Of a DNA stretch of 64,000 bases, positions 9,139 to 18,282 are shown piece after piece. The notes under the pieces were generated by a model. It saw nothing but the letters and a program-made list of their open reading frames with translations, was not told the origin of the DNA and made no database searches. Every line of letters begins with the position of its first letter. Position 1 is the first letter of the stretch. Made by a program: the position numbers and the translations under genes. This DNA comes from Scytonema sp. UIC 10036 (GTDB lineage Bacteria; Cyanobacteriota; Cyanobacteriia; Cyanobacteriales; Nostocaceae), in the NCBI RefSeq assembly GCF_009725235.1, contig NZ_WJFC01000040.1:1-64000 (forward strand), read 5' to 3'.

Positions 9139-9645
9139 CTAGCAGTTACGATTCGATATAGTTCCATTAGGTAGTACTGTTTGGCAAAGAGTAACAGAAC
9201 GGTTCTCTTGAATATTGTCACCTTTTACAGCTTGAGCAAAATTCGTGCGGCTGAGGTTAGCATTCCTGAAATCAGCCCTTTCTAGGTACGACTCTTCCAA
9301 ATTTGCTTCCTGTAAATTACTATCAACTAACAAAGTACTTTTAAGAATGGCTCCAGTGAGATCTGCTCCAGTGAGATTTGCCGAGCGAAGATCTACCCAT
9401 TCCAAATTTGCATAGCGGAGATTCGCATTTTTGAGATTGGCTCCTTGAAGGTCACTTGCTCGCAGGTCAACTTTTTCTAGATTTGCCCCCGACAAATTTA
9501 CTTGTGATAGATTACAGCTAAAACATTTCTTTGTTTCTTGAATTTGTTGAATTGCTTGCTCTTTAAAAAAGCTATTTCCTTGACTAATTAATGGAGGAGT
9601 AAGAGCAAAGGTCACAGGTAAGACTAGCCGTAGTAGGGAGAACAT
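9139..9645 (-). CDS. Exported pentapeptide-repeat protein
   Basis: A 168-residue protein with a signal peptide (residues 1-22, LVLPVTFALTPPLISQG). It has about 18 tandem A(D/N)LXX pentapeptides (for example ANLEKVDLRASDLQGANLKN), which fold as a right-handed quadrilateral beta helix. The C-terminal cysteine-containing tail (TLCQTVLPNGTISNRNC) and the central CFSC motif just before the repeats could form disulphides in the periplasm or thylakoid lumen. Role unknown; such proteins are abundant in cyanobacteria. Confidence 0.85.
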   Translation of the reverse strand: MFSLLRLVLPVTFALTPPLISQGNSFFKEQAIQQIQETKKCFSCNLSQVNLSGANLEKVDLRASDLQGANLKNANLRYANLEWVDLRSANLTGADLTGAILKSTLLVDSNLQEANLEESYLERADFRNANLSRTNFAQAVKGDNIQENRSVTLCQTVLPNGTISNRNC

Positions 9646-9735
9646 AAGTCTTTCAAAAATCTTTTATTAAAAAACAGTTGTTAGCTAAAAATCACACGTT
9701 TTGATTGGATAAAAACTAAATTTTTACTGTGAAAA

Positions 9736-10065
9736 TCAAGCCTTTTTGATACTTAAAGGTTGCTCGTCAAGCGAACAAGTATTCAACGAATAATAAACAG
9801 GATGAGTTCTTTTAAGAGTCGCTTTAAGACAAGGAGCCATCATAGAATGAATTGCGATCGCTAGAATCCTATCTCCAGCGTAAATAACAGGATTTTCCGT
9901 AGCTAAAATCACTTTACCTTCTCTTAAAATGCCTAACATAAAACATTTTTCTGGTAATTTTATCTCAGATAAATTTGTGCCACAAAAATTACTATTGGGT
10001 TGAATCCAAACACAGACTTGAGTTGGCTCGATAAAGTCTTTTTCTTCTAACAGAAACTCTAACAT
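9736..10065 (-). CDS. RCK_C (TrkA-C) domain protein
   Basis: A 109-residue protein consisting mainly of one TrkA-C/RCK_C ligand-sensing domain (GTNLSEIKLPEKCFMLGILR, then GKVILATENPVIYAGDRILAIAI). These domains regulate potassium and other cation transporters by binding ligands such as cyclic di-AMP or ATP. There is no membrane segment and no RCK_N domain, so it would act as a separate cytosolic partner. It lies downstream of kdp genes on the same strand, which fits a link with potassium, but 460 bp separate it from the kdpA fragment. Confidence 0.7.
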   Translation of the reverse strand: MLEFLLEEKDFIEPTQVCVWIQPNSNFCGTNLSEIKLPEKCFMLGILREGKVILATENPVIYAGDRILAIAIHSMMAPCLKATLKRTHPVYYSLNTCSLDEQPLSIKKA

Positions 10066-10259
10066 AAGAACAACTCTCTACAATCTTTAATCTTATTGTG
10101 CCATTACTTTTTCACCAATAGAATGGATAAAAAGGTATATTTTACTTGTATTTATACGAATAGATATAGAATTATATAAGTGTTTATTTTTGAAATCAAT
10201 TTCCTATATTTTAAGATATATAGCAATCCTATTTGATTTGTGAACATTCAGTTGCCCAA

Positions 10260-10290
10260 GAACCCCGACTTCTTTGAGAAGTCGGGGTTC
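10260..10290. repeat. Perfect 14-bp-stem hairpin repeat
   Basis: GAACCCCGACTTCT and its reverse complement flank a three-base loop. A partial copy (AACCCCGACTTCTT) occurs at about 18029. It is a dispersed palindromic repeat that could also stop transcription in either direction. Confidence 0.75.
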
Positions 10291-10461
10291 TAAGTGTTTG
10301 CAAAGTAGGTAGGGCTATGCTGTACAAGGTTTTTGATGGGCAAAGTCCAATAAAGTTCAGTTAAGACTCGATCCTCCCCAGCCCCTTTTAAAAAATTTTC
10401 TGAAGACAAAACCCTCTAACTCCGATTTTTTTGTTTTTTCCTTGGGGGTGAGAGGGTATTG

Positions 10462-10706
10462 AAACTGCGAGAATGCACTGACCGTATTGCTCAAGAGAAC
10501 AGCGATCGCGTACTCCCAACCTGTCATGTCTGCTCTGTTTCAACACTATATAGTTGGTAGATAAAATGCTCTATTGGCTCCATCACAGGGTCTAAAAAGA
10601 TTCTTTTTGCTATGAAAATTTGAGCTAAATATCCACCTATAACAGGAGTTAGCAATACTACTATCAGTAGCATTAAACTAATTTGAAGCAACCCTTGTAA
10701 CATCAT
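10462..10706 (-). pseudogene. kdpA: Truncated kdpA (N-terminal fragment)
   Basis: The 60-residue frame MMLQGLLQISLMLLIVVLLT and following FLDPVMEPIEHFIYQLYSV aligns with the N-terminus of the intact KdpA at 15924-17672. After a frameshift near 10525 the other frame continues as ADMTGWEYAIAVLLSNT, matching [17 protein letters not shown] in KdpA. Homology then ends. So this is the first 80 or so codons of a second kdpA, frameshifted and truncated, probably the remains of a second kdp operon. Its ATG overlaps the stop of the small upstream gene by one base. Confidence 0.8.
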
Positions 10707-10966
10707 TATTGTCGTTTCAATTTAAAAGTTTTCTGGAAAATCTTTAATTTTTTTACTTTGGCAGTATTCTTACTTGATTGAGATGGAATCAGTAAAACAA
10801 AATAAATTATTACAAAAAGCGATACAGAGGTAGTTCCTAGTAATTTTAAGACTTGCCAAACAATTCTATTTATCAGAGACTTAATTCTCTCTAAAATATT
10901 TAGAACTATCCTCTTGTAAAAGGTAGTGACAATTGCTATGGTTGTAAGACCCGGACTTAAGAACAT
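10706..10966 (-). CDS. Small single-helix membrane protein upstream of the kdpA fragment
   Basis: An 86-residue basic protein with one strong membrane helix (residues about 46-63, TTSVSLFVIIYFVLLIP) and a lysine-rich tail. Its stop overlaps the start of the kdpA fragment (TAATG arrangement), a sign of translational coupling when that gene was whole. No family is recognised. It may be an accessory subunit of the lost second Kdp system or itself a relic. Confidence 0.4.
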   Translation of the reverse strand: MFLSPGLTTIAIVTTFYKRIVLNILERIKSLINRIVWQVLKLLGTTSVSLFVIIYFVLLIPSQSSKNTAKVKKLKIFQKTFKLKRQ

Positions 10967-11123
10967 AACTATTTTGAGGGTAATATCTGTAGCTTCATCC
11001 GAGAGATTTAAGAATACGGTAGCGTTTATTTAACAGCAAATTTGAGTCTTCAATAAAGCATTTAGTAGGTTGGATGAAGGGTAAAGTATGAAATCAGCAA
11101 TTTTTATCCTTCATCCTTATCCT

Positions 11124-11762
11124 TTATGCTTTCATCGCATCCAAAGCAAGATTTAGCTTCAACACATTCACTCCAGGTTCGCCAAAAATACCCAAAAAGC
11201 GACCATCAGTGTTTTGAGAAATCAGGGTTTCTAATTGGTTGGGCGGAAGTCCTCTTGTTTTCGCCACTCTCGGTATTTGTGCTCTAGCAGCTTCGGGAGT
11301 AATATGAGGGTCAAGGCTAGAACCAGAAGTGTATACTAGATCGGCGGTTGGTTGTATGCCCGCATTTTTCAAACGATTAAAATCACCTTCAACTCGTTTG
11401 CTGGGATCGGGGTCAACTTTCCCTGCAATCCGCTCAATTAATGCTGGATTGCTTGGGGCTAAGTTACTAGCGCCTGATACTCCTGTTTTCAAAACTTGGG
11501 CTTCGTCTTTTTTGGGATCTGCAGTACTATAACTAGTGGTACTGGGGCGACTGTTGAAATAGCGATCGCTTGTAAAGGGTTGACCGATCAAAGCAGAACC
11601 AATAACATTACCCTCAGCATTTTTTATCAAACTACCATTAGCTTGATAGGGCAGCATAATTTGTCCAAACGCGATCGCAGCCAAAGGATAGATAATAGCT
11701 GTAATCACCCAAAGCACTATAGTAGAACGAATGGCTCTACCAGCATCACGTACAAAACTCAT
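11124..11762 (-). CDS. kdpC: Potassium-transporting ATPase subunit C
   Basis: KdpC, the single-helix subunit of the KdpFABC potassium pump in the cytoplasmic membrane. The 212-residue product has an N-terminal membrane helix (RSTIVLWVITAIIYPLAAIAF). It also has the family motifs ALIGQPFTSDRYFNSRPS, SGASNLAPSNP, TSGSSLDPHITPEAA and the final GRFLGIFGEPGVNVLKLNL. The open frame continues upstream into the end of the TnpB element, but the real start is the ATG at 11762 (MSFVRDAGR), preceded by GAGG. Because the TnpB element sits between kdpG and kdpC, kdpC may be uncoupled from the operon promoter. Confidence 0.93.
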   Translation of the reverse strand: MSFVRDAGRAIRSTIVLWVITAIIYPLAAIAFGQIMLPYQANGSLIKNAEGNVIGSALIGQPFTSDRYFNSRPSTTSYSTADPKKDEAQVLKTGVSGASNLAPSNPALIERIAGKVDPDPSKRVEGDFNRLKNAGIQPTADLVYTSGSSLDPHITPEAARAQIPRVAKTRGLPPNQLETLISQNTDGRFLGIFGEPGVNVLKLNLALDAMKA

Positions 11763-11965
11763 AAAACCTCGTGAGAATTGTGGAAACCACGTGGCTTTAG
11801 CCCGTGGAGGAAACAAGAGGAAAGTCCCGTTAGGGACAGTCTAATTTTGGAAACCCTCCGGGTCAGCAGTTGCTTCAAGCCGGGGAACCCGTCCAACGCA
11901 CTGCTGACTAGTTGCACAGATTGTTCGTCCTTTGTTATAATCGGAAGATTTTTAATGGTTCTCAA

Positions 11966-13138
11966 ATGCAAACAATATCTGTAAAATGCAAGATTGAAGT
12001 CCCTGTGGAGTTGCGACAAAAAATTGATGCAACTTTGCAGGGCTTTGCTGATGCTTGCAACCAGATATTGGAAGTTGCAAAACGTGAAAAGTGCTGGAAT
12101 ACCACAAAGTTGCATCACCTGGTTTACAAGCCAGTTCGTGAAGCTACCGGGTTGAAGGCAAACCACGTCTGTCAAGCGATTCGTCGCGTGATTGGGAACG
12201 CTAAGGCAGTTAAACAGGTTCACGCATTCAGACCAACGTCTATCAATTTGGATCTTCGGACTTTTCAATACATTGAAGAGTCTCAAACTGTTAGCGTGAC
12301 TTTGATAAGTGGTCGTAAGAAGTTTAAGTTGAGTATCGGCAACTATCAGTTGGGATTGCTGAAAGGACAGTCTCCCACATCTGCTACGCTCAGCAAAACC
12401 AAGCGTGGTGACTACTACATCAACATCTGTATTGATGTCCCGACTCAGCCACCCGGTAAGACACCCAAGGTAATTGGTGTCGATTTGGGGAGACGCGATA
12501 TCGCTACCACTTCCACAGGAAAATCTTGGAGTGGTGAGAAGATTCAGGCTACTCGTGACCGCTACAGCAGGGTCAGAGCCAATGTTCAACGCAAACGCAC
12601 TCGAAGTTCTAGACGACTTCTGAGACGGCTCTCTGGCAGAGAACAACGCTTTCAAAAGTGGCTGAATCACAATATTTCCAAAGAAATTGTCGATGAGGCT
12701 AAGCAAAACAATGCTGCTATTGCCTTTGAAGATTTGACAAACATCAGAGAATCGCTCAACAAGAAACCGCGCTCCAAGACGGAACGACGCAGAACAAACA
12801 ATTGGGCATTTTACCAGTTGCGGTTGTTTACAGAATACAAAGCGATTATTGCTGGAGTGCCAGTTGTTCTGGTTCCTCCAGCGTATACGTCTCAAACTTG
12901 CTCGCGGTGTCACCACGTGCATCCTGTTGAGGGCAAGTCTTTTCGTTCTGGTAAGTCGTTTCATTGTGGGCATTGTTCCTTTGAGGCTGATAGTGACTGG
13001 AACGCCAGTCTAAATATTGCAGTTTTGGGGTTGTCCGTAATCCAGCCCGAAAGTCCGGGGATGAGTTGTTTGTTGGAGGGTCAGCTTAGCCTGTTTCCGA
13101 CAAATACTTTGAACTGGGCTAAAGCCCCGTCTCTTTAG
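11966..13138 (+). CDS. tnpB: RNA-guided nuclease TnpB of an IS605-type element
   Basis: A 390-residue TnpB, the RNA-guided DNA nuclease ancestor of Cas12. The RuvC motifs are all present: IGVDLGRRDIA (Asp), AIAFEDLTNI (Glu) and DSDWNASLNIA (Asp). Between them lies a zinc ribbon, CSRCHHVHP and FHCGHCSFE. The arginine-rich helix before RuvC II (RKRTRSSRRLLRRLSGRE) is normal for the family. I prefer the ATG at 11966 (MQTISVKCK) over the longer open frame. No frameshift or missing catalytic residue is seen, so it looks functional. Transcribed against the kdp operon. Confidence 0.9.
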   Translation: MQTISVKCKIEVPVELRQKIDATLQGFADACNQILEVAKREKCWNTTKLHHLVYKPVREATGLKANHVCQAIRRVIGNAKAVKQVHAFRPTSINLDLRTFQYIEESQTVSVTLISGRKKFKLSIGNYQLGLLKGQSPTSATLSKTKRGDYYINICIDVPTQPPGKTPKVIGVDLGRRDIATTSTGKSWSGEKIQATRDRYSRVRANVQRKRTRSSRRLLRRLSGREQRFQKWLNHNISKEIVDEAKQNNAAIAFEDLTNIRESLNKKPRSKTERRRTNNWAFYQLRLFTEYKAIIAGVPVVLVPPAYTSQTCSRCHHVHPVEGKSFRSGKSFHCGHCSFEADSDWNASLNIAVLGLSVIQPESPGMSCLLEGQLSLFPTNTLNWAKAPSL

Positions 13139-13150
13139 AGCGGGGTAGCT
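13000..13150 (+). ncRNA. Probable omega (re)RNA at the 3' end of tnpB
   Basis: In IS605-type elements the guide RNA is made from the end of tnpB plus the right end, and its guide is the flanking DNA. Here the right-end hairpin (13124-13147) lies at the tnpB stop. The guide would begin just beyond it, in the last codons of kdpG (about 13151 onward). Position and ends are inferred from family architecture only. Confidence 0.4.
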
Positions 13151-13152
13151 TA

Positions 13153-13404
13153 CTAGAATCTCTCCGGTACAAACATGACGAAAAACAAATAGATAGAAAG
13201 TCCTACCGTCACCAGCCCCAACAAACCCAAAGCCCAAGCTTGACTTCGGGAAAACGTTTGGTCGGTAGCAGCATAAACCATAGGTGCAAGCACAAGGTTA
13301 AAGCACATCGCCAGGAATAGATACCATGGCCACTTCTGCTTGCGCCATTCAGACAAAATTTCGGTTACTGTCTCTATTGCCTGAGCTTTTTGAATAAGTT
13401 TCAT
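13153..13404 (-). CDS. kdpG: KdpG/KdpF-like small subunit of the Kdp pump
   Basis: An 83-residue protein between kdpB and kdpC. It has an amphipathic N-terminus, a helix around residues 27-45 (PWYLFLAMCFNLVLAPMVYA) and a second helix (LGLLGLVTVGLSIYLFFVMF) ending in VPERF. The last 30 residues resemble KdpF, the tiny stabilising subunit of KdpFABC; cyanobacteria carry it as a longer protein called KdpG. The order kdpA-kdpB-kdpG-kdpC matches that described for Anabaena kdp operons. It is immediately followed by the TnpB element. Confidence 0.75.
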   Translation of the reverse strand: MKLIQKAQAIETVTEILSEWRKQKWPWYLFLAMCFNLVLAPMVYAATDQTFSRSQAWALGLLGLVTVGLSIYLFFVMFVPERF

Positions 13405-13411
13405 AGTGTTT

Positions 13412-13560
13412 GGTTAGTTGTTGGTTGTTAGTTGTTAGTTGTTAGTTGTTAGTTGTTAGTTGTTAGTTGTTAGTTGTTAGTTGTTTTCTCCTTGTCTCCC
13501 TTGTCTCCCTTGTCTCCCTTGTCTCCCTTGCTCCCTTGTCTCCCTTGTCTTCCTTGTCCC
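13412..13560. repeat. Heptanucleotide and nonanucleotide tandem repeats
   Basis: Positions 13412-13485 consist of repeats of GTTAGTT, a class of short tandem repeats typical of Nostocales. Directly adjacent, 13489-13560 repeats TTGTCTCCC about seven times with slips. The second block is translated into the C-terminal tail of KdpB. Confidence 0.9.
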
Positions 13561-15747
13561 CCTACCCCTACCCCCTACCCCTACCCCCCTAGTTTTAGAC
13601 AATGGCAAGATAATGTCTATCAATTTAATAGCAATGAAAGGAGCAATGATGCCACCCAATCCATAAATAAAAATGTTGCGCCTTAGCAACTGATCTGCCT
13701 TCAAAGGACGGAACTTCACACCCTTTAAAGCAAGGGGTATCAGTACTGGGATAATCAGAGCATTGTAAATCAGTGCCGAAACGATCGCAGATTGGGCGCT
13801 CTTCAAACCCATAATGTTTAATGCGCCAATTCCTGCGGCTGCAAAGATGGTGGGAATAATTGCAAAATACTTTGCAATATCGTTGGCAATGGAGAAAGTT
13901 GTCAACGCACCACGAGTAATCAGCAACTGTTTACCAATTGTAACTAGGTCAATCAATTTGGTGGGGTCAGAGTCTAAGTCCACCATATTGGCGGCTTCTT
14001 TGGCTGCTTGCGTACCGGAGTTCATTGCTAAACCTACGTTTGCTTGAGCAAGTGCTGGTGCATCATTGGTACCATCTCCAGTCATAGCAACCAGTTTGCC
14101 TTGAGATTGTTCGGTGCGAATGACTTCTATTTTGTCTTCTGGGGTTGCTTCAGCAATGAAATCATCGACTCCTGCTTCTTTGGCAATAACTGATGCTGTA
14201 ATTCGGTTATCACCTGTAAGCATAATGGTCTTGACTCCCATCCTACGGAGTTGGTCGAATCGTTCTCGCAAGCCCGGTTTGACAATATCTTTAAGGTAAA
14301 TAACGCCATAGATATCGTTATCCTGACACACAGCTAATGGTGTACCTCCCAATCGAGAAACTCGCTCGTAGGCTGCATCTAATTCATCAGGAACGTTACC
14401 GCTACGAGAACGGACAAACCCTTTAATGGCATCTACCGCCCCTTTACGGACTTGTTTGCCATCAGGCAAATTGGTGCCACTCATGCGGGTTTTGGCAGAA
14501 AATTCTACACCTTCAGCCTTACTGGTATCAAAATCTCTTCCTGCTCGAAGTTTTTCTGCCAGTCCTACAATAGATTTACCTTCTGGTGTATCATCAAATA
14601 TACTTGCAGCAAGTGAAACTTTTGCTACTTCTTCTACTGTATGTCCGTTGATAGGCATAAATTCATCAGCCATACGGTTACCCAAGGTGATAGTACCTGT
14701 TTTATCTAGCACTAGTGTGTTAATATCACCGCAAGCCTCCACAGCACGACCGGATGTTGCAATTACGTTGAACTGGGCGACTCTATCCATCCCGGCGATT
14801 CCAATGGCACTTAACAATCCACCAATTGTGGTGGGAATTAATGCAACTAGTAGAGATATCAAGATGGCTATGCTAGCACCCGCACGCAAGCTGTTCCCTG
14901 CTTCAGCACCATAGACAGTACTTACAAAATTAGCAATGTAACCAGCAAAGGGAGGAACTGTTGCTACTACTATTAAAAAGACTTGAGTGAGTACGGCGAG
15001 GAGTACTGTAAGAGCGATTTCGTTGGGAGTTTTTGACCTTTCTGCTCCTTCTACCAGAGAAATCATGCGATCGATAAAGCCTTGACCGGGATCGGCTGTG
15101 ATGCGAACGGTCAATTCGTCTGATAACAGGCGCGTACCTCCTGTCACGGAACTGGCTATATCTGTACCTGGTTGTTTTAATACGGGTGCTGATTCCCCAG
15201 TAATTGCAGATTCGTCAACCGAGCCAAGACCCTTAATCACTTCCCCATCAGCAGGAATCATATCTCCTGCTACGACCTTAACAATATCACCCCGCCGCAG
15301 TTCTGTAGAATTAACTTCCTGTACGTTGCCATCTGGTAAAATTTTACGCGCAACGGTATCGGTTCTTGTCGATCGCAAAGAATCTGCTTGTGCTTTTCCA
15401 CGTCCTTCTGCAACAGCTTCTGCAAAGTTAGCAAACAGGACTGTGAAAAATAAAATCAAGGTAATCAACCCATTTAATAAGCGTTGTTGGTTTGCATCTG
15501 CTTGTATGGTACCAAATAGATTTGGGTCAAGAGTGACTAAAAAAGTGACAATTGTGCCTACCCAGACGACAAACATGACTGGGTTTTTAATAGCAATTCG
15601 AGGATTGAGCTTGACAAATGACTCTTTAACTGCTCTTTGATAGAGTCCCCGCATATCCGCTTTCGGAGTATGTCGGCGGGATTCACGGCTTCCTTGAGGA
15701 GTACGAGGCGGACGAGAAGATGATGATGGTTCAGTAGAGGTTTGCAT
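13477..15747 (-). CDS. kdpB: Potassium-transporting ATPase ATP-binding subunit
   Basis: KdpB, the P-type ATPase subunit that hydrolyses ATP to drive K+ uptake. Visible motifs are the TGES loop ([10 protein letters not shown]), the phosphorylation site [14 protein letters not shown], the nucleotide-binding region ([11 protein letters not shown]) and the hinge [21 protein letters not shown] segment (here AQANVG). The membrane helices carry the family sequence [17 protein letters not shown]. The 756-residue product is longer than usual: after [12 protein letters not shown] the last 35 or so residues ([19 protein letters not shown] and on) are encoded by a tandem repeat. The N-terminal 30 residues are low-complexity Ser/Arg/Pro. 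Confidence 0.95.
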   Translation of the reverse strand: MQTSTEPSSSSRPPRTPQGSRESRRHTPKADMRGLYQRAVKESFVKLNPRIAIKNPVMFVVWVGTIVTFLVTLDPNLFGTIQADANQQRLLNGLITLILFFTVLFANFAEAVAEGRGKAQADSLRSTRTDTVARKILPDGNVQEVNSTELRRGDIVKVVAGDMIPADGEVIKGLGSVDESAITGESAPVLKQPGTDIASSVTGGTRLLSDELTVRITADPGQGFIDRMISLVEGAERSKTPNEIALTVLLAVLTQVFLIVVATVPPFAGYIANFVSTVYGAEAGNSLRAGASIAILISLLVALIPTTIGGLLSAIGIAGMDRVAQFNVIATSGRAVEACGDINTLVLDKTGTITLGNRMADEFMPINGHTVEEVAKVSLAASIFDDTPEGKSIVGLAEKLRAGRDFDTSKAEGVEFSAKTRMSGTNLPDGKQVRKGAVDAIKGFVRSRSGNVPDELDAAYERVSRLGGTPLAVCQDNDIYGVIYLKDIVKPGLRERFDQLRRMGVKTIMLTGDNRITASVIAKEAGVDDFIAEATPEDKIEVIRTEQSQGKLVAMTGDGTNDAPALAQANVGLAMNSGTQAAKEAANMVDLDSDPTKLIDLVTIGKQLLITRGALTTFSIANDIAKYFAIIPTIFAAAGIGALNIMGLKSAQSAIVSALIYNALIIPVLIPLALKGVKFRPLKADQLLRRNIFIYGLGGIIAPFIAIKLIDIILPLSKTRGVGVGGRGRGTRKTRETREQGRQGRQGRQGRQGENN

Positions 15748-15923
15748 ATGTTTTGGATAGTGGATAGTGGTTAGTGGATAGTGGATAGTGGATAGTGGTT
15801 AGTGGATAGTGGTTAGTAGTTAGTAGTTAGTGGTTAATGGTTATTATTAGCTACTAACAACTAACAACTAACTACCATCTACTAACAACTAACCACTATC
15901 CACCAACAACTAACAACTAACAA
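15748..15923. repeat. kdpA-kdpB spacer made of tandem repeats able to fold back
   Basis: The spacer between kdpA and kdpB holds GTGGATA/GTGGTTA repeats in its kdpB-proximal half and ACTAACA/ACTAACC repeats in its kdpA-proximal half. The two halves are largely complementary, so the intercistronic mRNA could form a long imperfect hairpin. Confidence 0.8.
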
Positions 15924-17672
15924 CTAACCACCAACCCCTTTAGTAATAAAAAACGCTTCCCCAATTGGTCCGAAGGCTAACACTGGGAAAAAGGTTAGTG
16001 CGCCTAAGATTAAAATGACACCTGCTGTGACGCCTGTAAATAATCCGGTGTCAGTTCGCAATGTACCGGATGTGAAGGGAACAAGCTGTTTGCGGGACAT
16101 ACTATCTGCTAAGAACAGCAAGCCAATGATAGGTACATACCGTCCTGCTAGCAGGCTGAAGCTAGTACTGAGATTCCACCATAAGGCGGTTGCAGTGGTT
16201 TCTGCACCTGCTGCGATCGCAATCGGTGATGGTTGTGAATCACCTAAACCTTCAAATCCAGAACCGTTGTTAGCAGCAGCTGAAGCGTATTCATAGATGA
16301 CTTGAGCAAAACCGTGGAAGCCTGGATTGCTAATTCCTGCTAGTTGGTCAGGGAATGCTAGAGTAATTCCGGCTGGTATTAAAATGGCGATTGGGTGAAC
16401 TAAGAGAATTAAGAAACTTGCTAGCACGACTTCTCGCTTTTCTATTTTGCGTCCTAAAAATTCTGGTGTCCGCCCTACCATTAAACCTGTCACAAAGACT
16501 GCCAAAATGAGGTATGCAAAAAGGTAAGCCGTTCCCGTACCTTGTCCTCCAAAAACAATTTGAAGGAACATATTAGAGAGAGTTACGAATCCACCATTAG
16601 GCATAAACGAGTCATGCAAGCTATTGACAGCACCACACATACTTGCAGTGGTAATTGCTGCATATAAAGCGGATTGCGCCCAACCAAATCTGACTTCTTT
16701 ACCTTCTAGGTTTGGTTGCGAACTGCCTAAGAGCGCGTTGACAGCAGGATTCCCGTTGAATTCCCCAATGGCTGTAACAATGACAAAGCCTATAAGAATT
16801 GCAAGCGGAATACTGTAAACTAACCAAGCTTGCTTAATATTATTGGCAAAGATACCGTAAGCGTAAATCAGTGAAGCGGGTATTGAAAGAATTGCCACAA
16901 GCTGGATGAGGTTGGTGAAGCCATTGGGATTTTCAAATGGGTGTGCTGAGTTAATAGCAAAAAAGCCTCCACCATTTTCACCGAGTTCTTTGATGATTTC
17001 AAAATGAGCAACGGGACCGCGTGCGATCGCTTGACTGATGGTAGGATTTTCTAAGGTAGAAACCACAGCAGGACCAGCGAGAGTTTCTGGAACACCAGCC
17101 GCAATAAGAACAATAGTGCCCACAATGCTAATAGGGAGTAAAATCCGCGTAATTGCCCGAATTAAGTCTACATAAAAGTTACCCAACGGTCTACCTGTTA
17201 ACCCTCGAATAAAAGCAATACCTACTGCCAATCCTGTTGCAGCTGAGGTAAACATATGATAACCCAATCCCCACATTTGGCTGGCATAGCTCAAGTAGGT
17301 TTCCCCAGAGTAGTGCTGCTGGTTGGTATTGGTGATAAAAGAAATAGTGGTATGCAATGCAGTATCCCAAGTAGGCGCACCTACACCCGTTGGGTTGAAG
17401 GGCAGCCATCCCTGATTCAGAATAATAAAAAATATGAGCAATGCCATCGCTATATTGCTATATACAATTGCTCGCGCATATTGCCAGCCCGTCATGTCTT
17501 CTTTGGCTCTAACCCCAACCAAAGAATAAAGGACTCGCTCAACTGGGTTCAAAATTGGATCGAGAAACGTGCGTTGCTCCTGAAAGACACGCGCTATGTA
17601 ACGTCCAAAAAAGGGTGTAATCGCTACCACAATCAGTAGCGTTAATGCAATTTGAATCCATCCCTGTAACAT
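15924..17672 (-). CDS. kdpA: Potassium-transporting ATPase channel subunit A
   Basis: KdpA, the K+-binding, channel-like subunit of the Kdp pump in the cytoplasmic membrane. The 582-residue product has about ten membrane helices and the family motifs [39 protein letters not shown] (first selectivity loop) and [19 protein letters not shown]. It also has the loops [15 protein letters not shown] and [19 protein letters not shown]. It is the first gene of kdpABGC on the minus strand. The 420 bp upstream are AT-rich and probably hold the promoter. No kdpD or kdpE follows kdpC. Confidence 0.96.
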   Translation of the reverse strand: MLQGWIQIALTLLIVVAITPFFGRYIARVFQEQRTFLDPILNPVERVLYSLVGVRAKEDMTGWQYARAIVYSNIAMALLIFFIILNQGWLPFNPTGVGAPTWDTALHTTISFITNTNQQHYSGETYLSYASQMWGLGYHMFTSAATGLAVGIAFIRGLTGRPLGNFYVDLIRAITRILLPISIVGTIVLIAAGVPETLAGPAVVSTLENPTISQAIARGPVAHFEIIKELGENGGGFFAINSAHPFENPNGFTNLIQLVAILSIPASLIYAYGIFANNIKQAWLVYSIPLAILIGFVIVTAIGEFNGNPAVNALLGSSQPNLEGKEVRFGWAQSALYAAITTASMCGAVNSLHDSFMPNGGFVTLSNMFLQIVFGGQGTGTAYLFAYLILAVFVTGLMVGRTPEFLGRKIEKREVVLASFLILLVHPIAILIPAGITLAFPDQLAGISNPGFHGFAQVIYEYASAAANNGSGFEGLGDSQPSPIAIAAGAETTATALWWNLSTSFSLLAGRYVPIIGLLFLADSMSRKQLVPFTSGTLRTDTGLFTGVTAGVILILGALTFFPVLAFGPIGEAFFITKGVGG

Positions 17673-18096
17673 GAGTTTAATTAAACTCCAATATGAGTAA
17701 CTCTGTTGTTCTAAATCTCAAAAAAGTCTCTTGCAGTTGAAAACTTAACAACTCACATAAAAAAATTACATGCTTTAATTTCATGATGGAGCTTTAGGAC
17801 ACAAATGACAAGATATAAATTTATATTTATTACTTGGTTATGCATTAGGATATACTTCTTTACCCAGAAACCGTTTAGTTCCACTAAACACATATATATC
17901 TGCAAGTATAGATAATGTAAAATGGATTTTGCATTGTTAACTAAAAAGTGATATAGTTTATAGAATTTGTTAGCTTTAATAAATAGTTTTCAATTTAATC
18001 TATTGATTGCTTTCACGATAAGTTAGAACCCCGACTTCTTAAAGGATACAGCTAGTGAATGGGGGGTGACACCCCTCATTCACTATTCTCTCGTCT
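17673..18096. promoter_or_regulatory. Divergent kdpA / sensor-kinase intergenic region
   Basis: AT-rich spacer without a gene, between the minus-strand kdp operon and the plus-strand sensor kinase. The kdp promoter should lie here, but I see no operator I can name. A partial copy of the AACCCCGACTTCTT hairpin repeat lies at about 18027. Confidence 0.45.
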
Positions 18097-18246
18097 CTCG
18101 TTCCCAGGCGGAGCCTGGGAATGCATTACCAGAGGCTCTGCCTCCTTTGTCAATCTGTTAAGCAAGTCTCTGCAGAGCGATCGCTAGTTGCACACTGGAG
18201 GCGGAGCCTCCCAATCAGGCATTCCCAGGCTCCGCCTGGGAACGAG
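18097..18246. repeat. 150-bp element with perfect 28-bp terminal inverted repeats
   Basis: Positions 18097-18124 and 18219-18246 are exact reverse complements (core TTCCCAGGCGGAGCCTGGGAA, itself palindromic). Inside, AGGCTCTGCCTCC and GGAGGCGGAGCCT form a second pair. There is no coding capacity. It is a MITE-like or REP-like mobile palindrome placed 36 bp before the sensor kinase start, so it must be part of that gene's leader or promoter. Confidence 0.85.
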
Positions 18247-18282
18247 GTGGGGGTTCAACGCACCATAATAGGAATCTTATAA

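Larger units (their letters stand above)
11775..13150 (+). mobile_element. TnpB-only IS200/IS605-type element inserted in the kdp operon
   Basis: The element lies between the stop of kdpG (13153) and the ribosome site of kdpC. The left end carries a hairpin at 11787-11807 (CCACG..GGCT / AGCC..CGTGG). The right end carries a second one at 13124-13147 (GCCCCG / CGGGGT). Subterminal hairpins instead of inverted repeats, and no target duplication, fit IS605-type single-strand transposition. There is no TnpA, so mobility would need a Y1 transposase from elsewhere. Exact ends are approximate. Confidence 0.75.

Noticed and set aside
11759..12973. 404-codon open frame opposite tnpB
   Set aside because: It runs antisense through the whole TnpB coding region, has no recognisable domain, and the TnpB frame carries all RuvC and zinc motifs.
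13412..13485. Possible CRISPR array
   Set aside because: Units are seven bases, contiguous and without spacers; they are simple tandem repeats. No cas gene is present.
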